Below, piece after piece: positions 1-9,037 of a stretch of 14,699 bases of DNA. This DNA comes from Clavulina sp. PMI_390 (lineage: Eukaryota > Basidiomycota > Agaricomycetes > Cantharellales > Hydnaceae). The notes beneath the pieces were generated by a model. The model ran no database searches and was not told the origin of the DNA. It saw only the letters and a program-made list of their open reading frames with translations. Positions within the stretch are counted from its first letter, which is position 1; every line of letters starts with the position of its first letter. The position numbers were made by a program, and so were the translations under genes. Location of the stretch: assembly GCA_015039315.1 (NCBI GenBank), contig WIDE01000213.1, positions 1 to 14,699 of the forward strand, in the 5' to 3' direction.

Positions 1-127
1 GATTCTGTGCAAGTTCTATCATCAATCACCATCAATAATATAACATAGAGCACTGCCAGTAATCTATCTAAGCTCCCCTTCTATCATTGGCCAACATAAG
101 TGCTGATGTTATGTAGTGTTTGTGCTA

Positions 128-163
128 TGTGGCTGTGACTTTTGGTTGAAAGTCACAGCCACA
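128..163. repeat. Perfect 15-bp inverted repeat
   Basis: TGTGGCTGTGACTTT at 128-142 is the exact reverse complement of 149-163, with a 6-nt spacer (143-148). The arms can form a hairpin in RNA or a cruciform in DNA. I see no flanking target-site duplication or longer terminal repeat that would make it a complete MITE. It may be a remnant of a transposon end or a chance palindrome. Confidence 0.8.
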
Positions 164-286
164 ACCCACATTTTGGTGTACACTGGATGCCAACAATTAT
201 GTACAACAGAGAGATTTGTACATACCATTGATATAAATACATAGATCCATCACAGTGGTCTGGTACTAATTTTCCAGTAGTCATTA

Positions 287-572
287 TGAGTGCTCATGGA
301 AGCATTTGTGAACACTCAGAAATCACTTGTGAATGTTCATACATTCCCCATGAGCATTCACAGATTTTCTTCACGGAAATATATTCATCTACATTCTCAG
401 AACACCCTGGAGGAGTACATCAATCTTTCCATTAGTGCACATAAACCCCCCCACAGTCATTGATGAAAATCCCTGTGAGTGTTCACGGAAAATCCTATGA
501 GCGCTCAGGCAAATCATCTGAATGTTCAGTGCAGATCATCTGAGTGCTCAAGGAAGGATTTTTGAGCATTCA
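287..572. repeat. Phased TGARYRYTCA decamer array, main part
   Basis: Nine copies of a 10-bp palindrome-like site, TGA-R-Y-R-Y-TCA, start at 287, 309, 330, 351, 476, 498, 519, 541 and 563. Within the two runs the start-to-start spacing is 21 or 22 bp each time. The 11-12 nt spacers are related but degenerate. Four more sites lie at 702, 724, 863 and 1620. In all 13 sites the central dinucleotide is CG (3), TG (6) or CA (4). This is a degenerate 21-22 bp minisatellite or a set of protein-binding sites; the sequence alone does not separate the two. Confidence 0.8.
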
Positions 573-701
573 TAATTACGTTTTTTTCTCTATTTTGATA
601 GAGTTTCTCCCATTTTCTCTAAGGATAATTACTTACTTCCTTTGGTCTCTCCACTGCATCATTGAAGCAGAATTTTTTTCATTTTTGTTTTTGGCTATGT
701 A

Positions 702-733
702 TGAGCGCTCAGAGCAGCTTTTCTGAGCGTTCA
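702..733. repeat. Decamer pair continuing the array
   Basis: TGAGCGCTCA (702-711, a perfect palindrome) and TGAGCGTTCA (724-733) are again 22 bp apart. These two sites and the one at 498 are the only members that keep a central CpG. Confidence 0.75.
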
Positions 734-806
734 CAGATATCATTTATTACAGCCTGGATATACATGTACTAGACTATCATTTCTACCACTAATTCTAGGC
801 GTATTT

Positions 807-936
807 ACATGGTCTAAACCATTCCCAAAGCTATTCCAAAAAAAAAAAAAAAAAAAAAGGTCTGAGCATTCAGACAAACTGTACCCTCTCAATATACCAA
901 AACAAGGCCAAAATGGCACCCTTTTGGGGTCATTTT
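807..936. repeat. Dispersed repeat, copy 1
   Basis: The segment from ACATGGTCTAAACC through an A run, a decamer (863-872), CCTCTCAATATACCAAAA and a GGCACCC motif is closely matched in the same order and strand at 1576-1685. Copy 1 has 21 A residues where copy 2 has 8. This is probably a fragment of a mobile or satellite element. No coding sequence or terminal repeat identifies the family. Confidence 0.7.
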
Positions 937-1575
937 GTACCAGTATGTTATGCTTATATTAGGTCAATCAGCCAGATAATTCCCTTCCTCAATGGGTTCT
1001 ACATCATTTCCTACCCTGTCCACTGTTTTCTCTCTCTCCTGTGTTATCCCAGCCCAGCTTCATTTATAGGAAGACCTTGTTCTGGCAGGAATGCTTCAGG
1101 GTTTCTTAGCAGCTATACCTAAAGCTTTTGTTCTTATGATACACAATTGTACATTACATTTATAGACAGAAATATCATATTTTGTCTTTGTGTGGGGACT
1201 CCTTAGTAGGGGAAGAAGGGAGCAGATATCCACAGGCTAATGGTGGGAGAACAACCACAGTACTCAATCACTTGGGACACAAGCAGCAGTGATTTGCACC
1301 ATGAACCACAGCAATGAAGCTGTGAGAGCCAAAAGATCCAATATAGCAGACCCTGCACCAAATGAATGGGTAGCAAGCAGGCCCATTCTGGCAGCATACA
1401 TGCTAGTAGAACCATTGTGGAGGCACTTATCCTTGACCCATCTTATATATATGTATATTTAAGAAATTATATGTGACAGAAACTGTAATATACATGTCAC
1501 AAAACACACTATATATATATATTGTGAAACACACAACATATGTGAACTGTACTTATCAGACGCAATAGGTGCGAT

Positions 1576-1685
1576 ACATGATTTAACCTATTCCCAGAGC
1601 TATTCCAAAAAAAATGTTGTGAGTGCTCACAAAAAGCGGGTCCTCTCAATATACCAAAATAAGGTCAAAATGCCACCCGTTTGGT
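1576..1685. repeat. Dispersed repeat, copy 2
   Basis: Direct copy of 807-936. Shared blocks include an ATTCCCARAGCTATTCC stretch, an A run, a TGAGTGCTCA decamer at 1620-1629, and CCTCTCAATATACCAAAA followed by a CACCC motif. The two copies differ mainly by transitions and A-run length. Confidence 0.7.
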
Positions 1686-1719
1686 GTATGTTTGTATGTA
1701 TGTGACCTGTTGTAAGTTT

Positions 1720-1936
1720 AGACATTACTCAACTAATGAGAGTAATGAGCTGAAATGAAGATAGACTGAGGATACCTGTTTCAAATGTTATGGGGAGGGC
1801 AAGAGGTTGGATCCCAGGCCAGGGCCCATTGTTGTGGAAGACAGAACTAAGGATTGGAAGGTACTACAGTGTCAACAAATTACATTTGGTAATCAAGCTT
1901 GTACCTGAACACAAGAAGTATTTGTGATGATAATAC
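1720..1936. repeat. NLR 3' flank, copy 1 of duplicated unit
   Basis: The DNA just beyond the NLR stop codon matches 13920-14042, beyond the stop of the second NLR gene. Shared landmarks are AATGAAGAT followed by GAGGA-ACCTG, and AAGAAG-ATTTGTGATGA followed by ATACATGCTAGCT. Copy 1 carries roughly 80-100 extra bases in the middle. The homology probably marks a shared 3' untranslated region. Confidence 0.65.
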
Positions 1937-1939
1937 ATG

Positions 1940-4900
1940 CTAGCTAGAGGGGGGATTGTAACACTTGGTCCAATCCTCACCAAGGCACACCTGGTCAAAG
2001 TTGAGTCTAACTCTGGAGCTCATATCATGTCCAAGAATTGTAATGAGGCGCTTGTCATCAAGTTTGGCTCTGTAGCTTGCAGGAACCCAGAGGATGAGTT
2101 CACCAGTGGTGCTTCTGATCCAGCCATCATCATACATCCCACCCCATGCAGGTCCAATTGAAAGGGGATGATGATCATATGTATGGATGGCCATGGCACT
2201 AGTGAGGGTAGTGACATTCCAGATGCGCACAGTACAGTCAGTGGAGCCAGATGCCAAAAAGTTGCCATCAGGAGAAAATGTGACTGAGAGGACTCTGTTG
2301 GTATGGCCTCTGAGGGGATCCCCCACGAGTGTGTGAGACTGCAAATCCCACAGGCGAATGGTGTTGTCCCAGGAGCCAGAGGCAAGGAGGTTGCCTTTAG
2401 GAGAAAACGTCACAGACTGCACCCAACTGCTATGGCCTGTGAGAGGCTCTCCCTTGAGTGACTGAGACTGGACGTCCCACAGGCAAATGGTTGTGTCTGA
2501 TGAGCCTGAAGCAAGAATGCTTCCATCAGGAGAGAATGCCACAGATTCCACACTCTGACTATGACCTATAAGAGGCTTTCCCTTGAGTACCTGAGATGGC
2601 ACGTCCCACAGGCAAATGGTATTGTCATGAGAGCCAGAGGCAAGGATGTTTCCATCAGGAGAGAATGCCACAAATTCCACACTCTTGCTGTGACCTATGA
2701 GAGGGTCTCCCTTGAGTGCCTGCAGCTGCACATCCCACAGGCAAATAGTGCTGCTTAAGTAGCAAGAAGCAAGGATATTTCCATCTGGAGAAAATGCCAC
2801 AGAGTGGACTTGATGGTTATCTCCTCTGAGAGGCTTCCCCTTGAGTGCCTGAGACTGCACATCCCACAGGCAGATTCTGCTATCCCAAGAGCCAGATGCA
2901 AGGATGCATCCAGTAGGTGAAAATGCCACAGACTGCACCCAACTGCTATGGCCTTTAAGAGGCTCTCCCTTGAGTGCCTGCAACTGCACATCCCACAAGC
3001 AAATGGTGCTGTCTCTGGAGCCAGAAGCAAGAATGCTTCCATCAGGGGAGAATGCTACAGAGTACACAGAATCACTGTGACCTCTGAGACAGTCTCCCTT
3101 GGTTGCTTGAGAATGCATGTCCCACAAACATATGGTCCCATCCCAAGAGCTGGAGGCAAGGAGGTTTCCATCAGAAGAGAATGCCACAGATGACACCCAA
3201 CTGCTATGACCTGTGAGAGGCTCTCCCTTGAGTGACTGAGACTGGACGTCCCACAGGCAAATGGTCCTGTCTGATGAGCAAGAGGCAAGGAGGTCTCCAT
3301 TAGGAGAGAATGCAACAGACTGCACAGAATCACTATGACCTCTGAGAGGCTTTCCCTTGAGTACCTGAGAGTGCACATCCCACAGGCAAATGATGTTGTC
3401 TTCAGCAGCAGAGGCAAGGAGGTTTCCATCAGGAGAGAATGCCACAGAGCATACATAGTCACTATGACCAATGAGAGGCTCTCCCTTGAGTGTCTGAGAC
3501 TGCATATCCCACAGACAAATGGTGTTGTCCCAAGAGCCAGAGGCAAGGATGCATCCATTTGGTGAAAATGTCACAGAGTGCACATAGTTATGACCCCTGA
3601 GAGGCTCTCCCTTGAGCACATGAGACTGCACATCCCAGAGGCATATTGTGTTATCCCAAGACCCAGAGGCAAGAATGGATCCATCAGGAGAGAATGCTAC
3701 AGAGTATACAGCGTTACTATGAACTATGAGAGGCACTCCCATGAGTTCCTGACAGTGCACATCCCAGAGGCAAACAGTGTTGTCTGCAGAGCCAGAAGCA
3801 AGGATGTTTCCATCAGGAGAGAATGCCATAGACTCCACAGATTTACTATGACCCCTGAGAGGCTCTCCATACTGGGTTTGACTCCTCAGATCCCACAGCC
3901 AGATATTCCCTTCAACACTCCCCCCTGCAATCAACCACTGATTTCCAGCAAATGCAATAGATGCCACCCCATTGGGATGTACAACAGTATGTCTCAGCAC
4001 AGGCCAGTCAACAAACTGGCCAGAGCTTATGGACACACTCTTCAATGTTGTTCCACATGCTGATCTGAGGGGTGATGACAGTGGGATAAATGCCACAGCA
4101 CTTAGATAGATGTGTGGCACACTGCAAGTGATAGGTTCAGTGTTGAATGAGATGAACTTCTCTGCTTCTTGGAACTGAGACCAAAGACTTGAGCTGATCT
4201 ACATTTCTGGTGAGTTCTGAATCTGCAATCTACTTGCATCATTGTGTCACATACCAGATCCCTCTGCAAGTGTAGAGCTGCTAGAACTGGCCCTGGAGGT
4301 GTACCAGTCAAACTCATTACCTCAAGCCAGTGGAGTAATTGCTGTGTAGATAGGAGCAGTTCCATTCCTTTCATCAAGTCACTGTTAATGTGAGAAAGTG
4401 CACAAACATGACCAGGCCAGCAGTGGCATGCATATGATAATGCCTCCCCAATGTGCTGCTCTATTAAACAAGGGAGTTCCTTCACCTCAGAGTTGAACTG
4501 GAAGGAAGTTCCAAGTTTACAGATATTAAAACGCAATCCAGAGTGTGTGTTGTTCATTATTTGAAAGCACCCAGAAGCCATGAGTGCATGGGATTCAGCT
4601 AGATCCACAGCATAAGGACCACTAGCATCTGCATCTTGGAGGAAGTCTGTAAAAGATGTATGGAGTGGGACTAAAGCATCCTTTGGATCTCCTGTCCCTG
4701 AAACCAGGGACCCCAGCAGGTGCACAACTCGTTTTGCCTCACCTTGAGGGTGTTTACTGTTTGATACCTGAGCTATTTTAGAACTCCCAAGTAGCATGAG
4801 TGAGTCTGTTGACAGTGGCTTTTGAGCTACCACTAGCATTCCTAGAATTAGCCTGAGTATGGGTGGTGGGGCACTGCCAACTGTAGCATTGAGCACAGTC

Positions 4901-7184
4901 TTGTACAGTGGATATAGACCAGCATTGGAGGCAAGCACAGTATTGAGCCGTGTCTCAGCACTGATTCCTCTCTCTGTTCCATCCACATTCTTGACATACT
5001 GGCATGCTGTGGATGCCCATTGGAATGACTGCTCAGCTTTCATGGAAAGCTGTGTGAGCTCCATTTCATACTCATTGATGTCTACCTCAAATGTGTCCTT
5101 GAGCATATGATGGACATAGAGGTGAATGTCACACTCAGTTGATGGCTGTGGAATGAGACTCATGTGGAGAAGGATTCTTTCAGCAGGTAGTGCATGGAGG
5201 GCCTTTTCAACATCAGGCTCAAAGCGGGATGTAATGAGAATTTGGACAGTGGATGGAAGCCTGGGGCCAATCTTTGCCAGCAGTTGGAGCACCTCAGCAT
5301 GTACTTGATCAGTTCCTGATTCATCCAGGGCATCAATGACTATTGCAGTGTGATGAGGGCTTGGCAAATTGTCAGATGGGCTGAGAAGTGGGAGTAAAAA
5401 TGTCTCCATCTGTTGAGTAGGACTGAGAGATGCTCTTGTGCGTGCATCAACAGTCTTGATGATAGCAAGCAGTCTCTGCTGCAGATGCTGATTGTGTGCT
5501 GCAAGCTGTAGAGCTAGAGTACTAAACAGCTTGGATGGATGGAGTGCAGCCTGGTTGGCTGCAGAGAAGGCATAGAATCCTCCAAGAAGCCCAAGACCAT
5601 CCAGATTGTTGGCTACAGACATAGCAATAGCAGATTTCCCAGATCCTGCTACACCACAGAGCCATAGCACACTCTTTCTGGGATCAAGTGCTTGGAGGTA
5701 AGATGGACAGTCAGGAGGTTGCACACCACCTGTGGCCCAAGTGACTACAGCACTGAGTACTTTGGTGCGTGTGCCAGATAGGCACCCAGAGTCAAGAGGA
5801 TGTGCCCTGAAAGCTACATCTGCAGCTTCAGCATATTGCAAATCATGAAAGTCACTTTTGGCATCTGTCCTCCACATCCTAATCAGAGCAGCTACTAGGA
5901 AGTAGTGATCAGTTACGTACTTAGGTGCTGCACTCCTGCATAAATAGCATCAGCTTGGCTCAATGCAATAGCACCAGTATGCTCAGACAGCTGAATCCGG
6001 AGTGATTTCAGCTGGTCTGCGCACACTTGAACATCTCTCTGGAGTGTAGAGAAGTAGGCCTGGAGGGATGTAAATCCTACGAGAGTAAGATGAGTATATA
6101 ATGAGGAGCCAAGTTCCCTTCAACATACTTTTGGAGTGTATCTTCCCATATGCAATAACAATATGGGATCCCTGAACCACAGCACGCAACACTGATTGTA
6201 CAATCACATCAGTGCTGCGTGACATGCCATTCTCCTGTGGTACATAAATGGCTGCTAGGGTGCAGGAATCATTCATTGCTTCTACAAGGCTCTGCACACT
6301 TGCATCGAGAGCAGCATTAGCTTCAATGACTTGATATGCCACATTGACAATGCTCCAAGCAGCTGTGGCTATTGGATGAACCTAAATACATAATAGGTAT
6401 ATGCATCAATCATTATCCAGGGAACCAAGTTGTTACACACCTGGGAAACAAGACTACCAATTTTCATAAAGCTCTCCAATGTTGTTAGAAGTGTTGGAAA
6501 ACCTGTTGTAATTGTAGTAGCTAATTGGGTGACTTGGTCAGCCATTCCAGTTGCTTGATTAATTGCATCCATCCCTGGAGGTTGTTCATGGGGAGAAACC
6601 ATAGCAGCAGCCGCTTTTACTGCAAGTGCCGCATCTACAGGAAGGAGGGGACTGGGAGGCAAAGTGGGAGGAGCAACTGTGGACCTGGAGGCATGAGCTG
6701 CAGTATTGCCCAATGCATAGAGCAATTCAAGCAATCCGATGTAACAAGGAAGAGCTTTAGAGCATAATTTCAGCAGATTGTTGAAAAAGACTCACCGGGT
6801 ATATTATTCTCAAGACTGACAGCAAGTAAGCCTGTAGTGGTTGGCATCTGAAGACTGTGAATAATAGTAGCTTGGAGATTGAGCTGATCATTACTCCTTG
6901 TCCCAGGAAGCAGAATCTCTATAAAAACAACACTAAATGGCAATCCAATGTGCATCTGTGAATGATGACCTGCGCACCAGTGATGCCAATATCCATTGAG
7001 GAATCCCATGAGAAAGTACAGATGTCTGTCCACACCAATGGGGCCGGGTGGTGCTGAACCTTGAAAATGATTTTGGTGGGAGCTTTCACAAAACGGCTAA
7101 CTCATGCAATTTAACATCTTGCAAGCTTGTCCAAGAACTAAGTAGACAAACCGTTTACCAGCCGATGGATTGGGCCATATGCAT
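1940..7184 (-). CDS. NACHT-WD40 NLR (STAND) protein, eight exons
   Basis: This is a predicted intracellular signal-transducing NTPase of the fungal NLR class (HET-E/HET-D-like architecture). My exon model, on the minus strand, is 7184-7159, 7096-6978, 6918-6796, 6754-6441, 6381-6129, 6076-5989, 5935-4255 and 4198-1940. The seven GT-AG introns are 41-62 nt and the spliced frame has no stop over 1620 codons. In order it holds a C2-like beta segment (about 8-89), a Pro-rich linker and helical region (about 90-320), NACHT with Walker A GVAGSGKS (402-409), Walker B IVIDALDES (506-514) and ITSRFE (542-547), 14 WD40 repeats (946-1529), and a tail containing GWIRSTTGELILWVP and DWTKCY. Exons 4-8 are well supported. 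Exons 1-3 and the start are weaker: an in-frame ATG at 7265 is possible, and the C2-like segment seems to lack its first strands. The role in non-self recognition is inferred from the family. Confidence 0.88.
2216..3967 (-). repeat. 14 tandem WD40 repeats (129-bp units)
   Basis: Fourteen units of 43 residues run without interruption; the third has 42 and the last ends at its IWN. The consensus is V-x-SVAFSPDGxxLASGSxDxTICLWDVQSQxLKGEPLxGHSxx. Fourteen repeats would suit two seven-bladed propellers. Most units share long identical stretches at protein and DNA level, and variation concentrates at unit positions 2, 18, 20 and 41-43. The opposite strand shows periodic open frames that are only shadows of this periodicity. 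Expansion and contraction by unequal crossing-over is likely. Confidence 0.93.
5150..5800 (-). other. NACHT NTPase domain
   Basis: This is the nucleotide-binding and oligomerisation module. The short linker CLSGTRTKVLSAVVTWA is of the kind that often precedes NACHT in fungal NLRs. Walker A GVAGSGKS lies at 5632-5655, Walker B IVIDALDES at 5317-5343, and ITSRFEPDVE follows as the sensor-like segment. The Lys of Walker A and the acidic residues of Walker B are all present, so the domain is predicted to be catalytically competent. Confidence 0.92.
5989..6754 (-). other. Pre-NACHT helical region of the NLR (exons 4-6)
   Basis: Exons 4-6 encode a Pro/Ala-rich linker followed by heptad-like amphipathic helices (for example MADQVTQLATTITTGF and VNVAYQVIEANAALDASV). 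I take this to be the N-terminal signalling or adaptor helical bundle common before NACHT in agaricomycete NLRs. I cannot assign it by eye to HeLo, HET, Goodbye or another named domain. Introns are 6440-6382 (59 nt), 6128-6077 (52 nt) and 5988-5936 (53 nt). The last of these restores a coding match running through APKYVTDHYFLVAALIR into the NACHT exon. Confidence 0.6.
6796..7184 (-). other. C2-like N-terminal segment of the NLR (exons 1-3)
   Basis: Spliced exons 1-3 give about 89 residues with alternating strands. They include an aromatic motif, PLVWTDICTFSWDSS, that resembles the P-x-W-(N/D)-E-x-F-x-F centre of C2 beta-sandwiches, and a later TGLLAVSLEN strand. Introns at 7158-7097 (GTAAAC...TTAG), 6977-6919 (GTGCGC...ATAG) and 6795-6755 (GTGAGT...AAAG) are needed to keep the frame. 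The first C2 strands are not visible, so an upstream exon may be missing or lost. The C2 assignment is a judgement by eye. Confidence 0.5.
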
Positions 7185-7628
7185 CGCAAATTGTTGGGAT
7201 TCCCAGTGGGCTTTACACGTCCAGTCACACGTTTGGTCTGATTTTTGGAATCGAGAGGGGTCCATGAGATCACCAGACGATGCCAGCGGCCTGGCTTAAG
7301 CTTTGAGCTATGATACACAGCCTCTGGGGCGTTGATCAGCACTATATCTCCGACTGCAAGAAGATAGAGCTTCGCTCACCATCGATCTCAAAGAAGCTCT
7401 GATGAGACATAGTAGAAAAGACAATATGGTTCGGAAGCCGAGTTATTGTCCTGAACACTGATTGTTGATCACACTCAGCACTGTCACATCGGTAGCGGCG
7501 GCAAGCGCCAAGTCCCCGACTGGTGATCTGGCTCTCGGCTGCTTAAGGCCAACATCAAGCCCGTGCCTGCGACCCGTGCGCCCGTATATGTACCCTATGT
7601 CTTGTGCCTGAATCTCCCTCTGGACTCG
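7097..7628 (-). pseudogene. Frameshifted remnant of an unrecognised beta-rich protein
   Basis: Three minus-strand frames read as consecutive pieces of one protein: 7628-7446 (with VGDLALAAATDVTVLSVINN), 7542-7345 (with ITRLPNHIVFSTMSHQSFFE), and 7354-7097 (with GDIVLINAPEAVYHSSKLKP and RWHRLVISWTPLD). Joining them needs a frame change near 7450 and another near 7355. A 26-nt GTGAGC...TTGCAG stretch (7380-7355) could mimic an intron at the second but is very short. The GD-x-V...H...R...S pattern resembles the C-terminal half of a 2-oxoglutarate/Fe(II) oxygenase or cupin-like barrel; I cannot confirm a family. It overlaps the proposed first NLR exon, so one of the two models is wrong at the junction or the remnant was joined to the NLR 5' end by rearrangement. 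Confidence 0.4.
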
Positions 7629-7639
7629 TCACGTCAGTG

Positions 7640-8575
7640 GAGGATCTCGCGGTTCCTCCTCAATTTTTCACTTTGTATATATCCCACAAAATCACAATCT
7701 TAATTCCGTCTCTCCGCTACCAAAAAATTCACATAAGGCAATTTTGTTAAACTTTGTTGTGTACAGAAGAGCCGCTTCGAGTCAATGCAAGGAACTTGAA
7801 GAGATAGATTGGGTAGAGTAAAATGGCAACCTCCATCTCGAATCTCAGATGCACCATGTAGGACATACCGTACTGGAACAACCATAGGTTCTGGGGTTGT
7901 GACCTGTGACCCGGTTCACAACCAAATGACCAATAGTTCAGTAGTCCATGGCCGTCTGTGAGCTGTGATCATTGTCAGAAAACGCCCGCAGTGAGGAAGG
8001 ACAGGCATTAGATTCATCGGTTGCTGGGCTAGGAGCTGCACAGAACTTGTCATGGAGCCCCTATACACTCCAAGAAATGTTTTTTTCCGCCATTTATCCA
8101 CTTAGCTTTGTTTCTGCAACAATTCACGACAAGGATCTGCATCAAGACTCGCCAAATAAGATCAGACCAGCAACTAACCACATCGAGCAAAACTGTTCAC
8201 AAGATATCTGACATCTCACTGTGCCACACTCCGGTCTTTTAAACCGTTCCTAGCATTTCAGAACGTTTTCTAGTTTTTATCAGAATTTTGTTCGAATTTT
8301 TAGGAGTTTTAACTATTTAATAAGCGCCGTGCCCAGCTGCCCATGGTGACCAGTGACCATGCTGCTAAGTTTGGCTTATTAGGGCCTGTAGCCCGTGACT
8401 GAACTTACAGTTGTTCCAGTACAGTAATGCTTATACAATATAAAGGCATTTGGCTAATTGCCGTGAGGCCTTGTCTGAGTGTTCGATTGTTTCATTGTAA
8501 TATTCGCTATACGTGCCAAGAGCCACTCATTTCTGTATGGCAACTGTCAATTAATTTCACCATGTGCTGTAGTTT
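7640..8575. other. Gene-poor region, possible upstream pieces of the 7.1-7.6 kb remnant
   Basis: A minus-strand frame at 7700-7885 (starting near MVVPVRYVLHGASEIRD) is protein-like and could be an upstream exon of the remnant. A GT at 7764 is a possible donor, but no acceptor gives an open joined frame that I trust. A frame at 7916-8101 is weaker. From 8220 to 8575 I see only AT-rich DNA and a short inverted repeat, CATGGT...ACCATG, near 8341-8360. Confidence 0.35.
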
Positions 8576-8702
8576 TGATGTATCCATTTCATCAAGTGTG
8601 CGCTGAAAGGGATGCATCAAGCCCAGCAACAGCTCCAGGCCTGATGCATCCTCCCGCCACAAAGGTCTGACTGGCTAGGATACATCCACTTTGGATACAT
8701 CC
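8576..8702. repeat. Cluster of GGATRCATCM decamers in both orientations
   Basis: Five related 10-mers lie within 127 bp: TGATGTATCC (8576-8585, inverted), GGATGCATCA (8610-8619), TGATGCATCC (8642-8651, inverted), and GGATACATCC twice (8678-8687 and 8693-8702). The pair 8610/8642 is a perfect inverted repeat with a 22-nt loop. This could be a binding-site cluster or the edge of a degraded element. No gene is evident beside it. Confidence 0.65.
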
Positions 8703-8778
8703 TCGTTACGGTAGGTGTACGCTAGATGACCAAGCTTGCAGTCATCCTGTTTGGGTTCCCGGCGTTGCTTATTCTGAC

Positions 8779-8798
8779 GTTGTTGTTGTTGTTGTTGT
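8779..8798. repeat. (GTT)n microsatellite
   Basis: A run of nearly seven GTT units in otherwise unremarkable intergenic DNA. Confidence 0.9.
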
Positions 8799-9037
8799 CG
8801 GCATCAGGGTCCACATCCCAATTCAAGCGCTTTTTTTAATCGGCATCTACCACCCTTACGATAATAATAACATGAATTTTCTTTATCACCTACGAGCCCT
8901 GCATCAATCCATGCGTAAATACAGCGTGGCTTGAATGCCGCGGCTAAAATGCGCTATTGCGTGCAGCATGCCGGCAGGGGACATGCCGTCGAAATCTATT
9001 AGTAATAAAATGAAAGGGGAGAGGGAGCTGGGTCGAG

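Larger units (their letters stand above)
1..1936. other. AT-rich gene-free flank with repeats
   Basis: I find no convincing gene here. The open frames are short, have no family resemblance, and sit in AT-rich low-complexity DNA with a 21-nt A run (838-858) and TA-rich stretches around 1443-1460 and 1509-1523. The region carries a hairpin-forming inverted repeat, a phased decamer array and two copies of a dispersed repeat, each listed separately. CpG is rare, as in the adjoining NLR gene. The last ~215 bases before the NLR stop codon resemble the DNA at 13920-14042, so they belong to the duplicated NLR unit and probably include its 3' untranslated region. Confidence 0.6.

Noticed and set aside
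1203..1415. Minus-strand Leu/Cys/Trp-rich frame of 70 codons
   Set aside because: No recognisable domain; it is isolated in repeat-rich AT DNA. It could be a transposon scrap, but nothing supports that.
1473..1500. GTGACA...TGTCAC inverted repeat in the AT-rich stretch
   Set aside because: Only 6 bp arms in AT-rich DNA, so it is expected by chance.
2020..3558. Minus-strand alternative frames across the WD40 region
   Set aside because: They overlap the real repeat frame and are Cys/Ser/Leu-rich periodic shadows.
2561..4063. Plus-strand open frames opposite the WD40 repeats (and likewise 14406-14693)
   Set aside because: They have the same 129-bp periodicity as the WD40 units and read as a repetitive antisense shadow with no family features.
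4102..4254. Separate NACHT and WD40 genes (a NACHT frame ending at 4102 and a WD40 frame starting near 4120)
   Set aside because: A 56-nt intron at 4254-4199 (GTATGT...GTAG) joins them in phase, and the sequence after it reads as protein directly into the WD40 part.
5936..5988. Reading straight through into a frame ending ...GVQHLST before the NACHT exon
   Set aside because: That frame hits a stop. Splicing 5988-5936 (53 nt, good acceptor TTTATGCAG) gives a continuous protein-like join instead.
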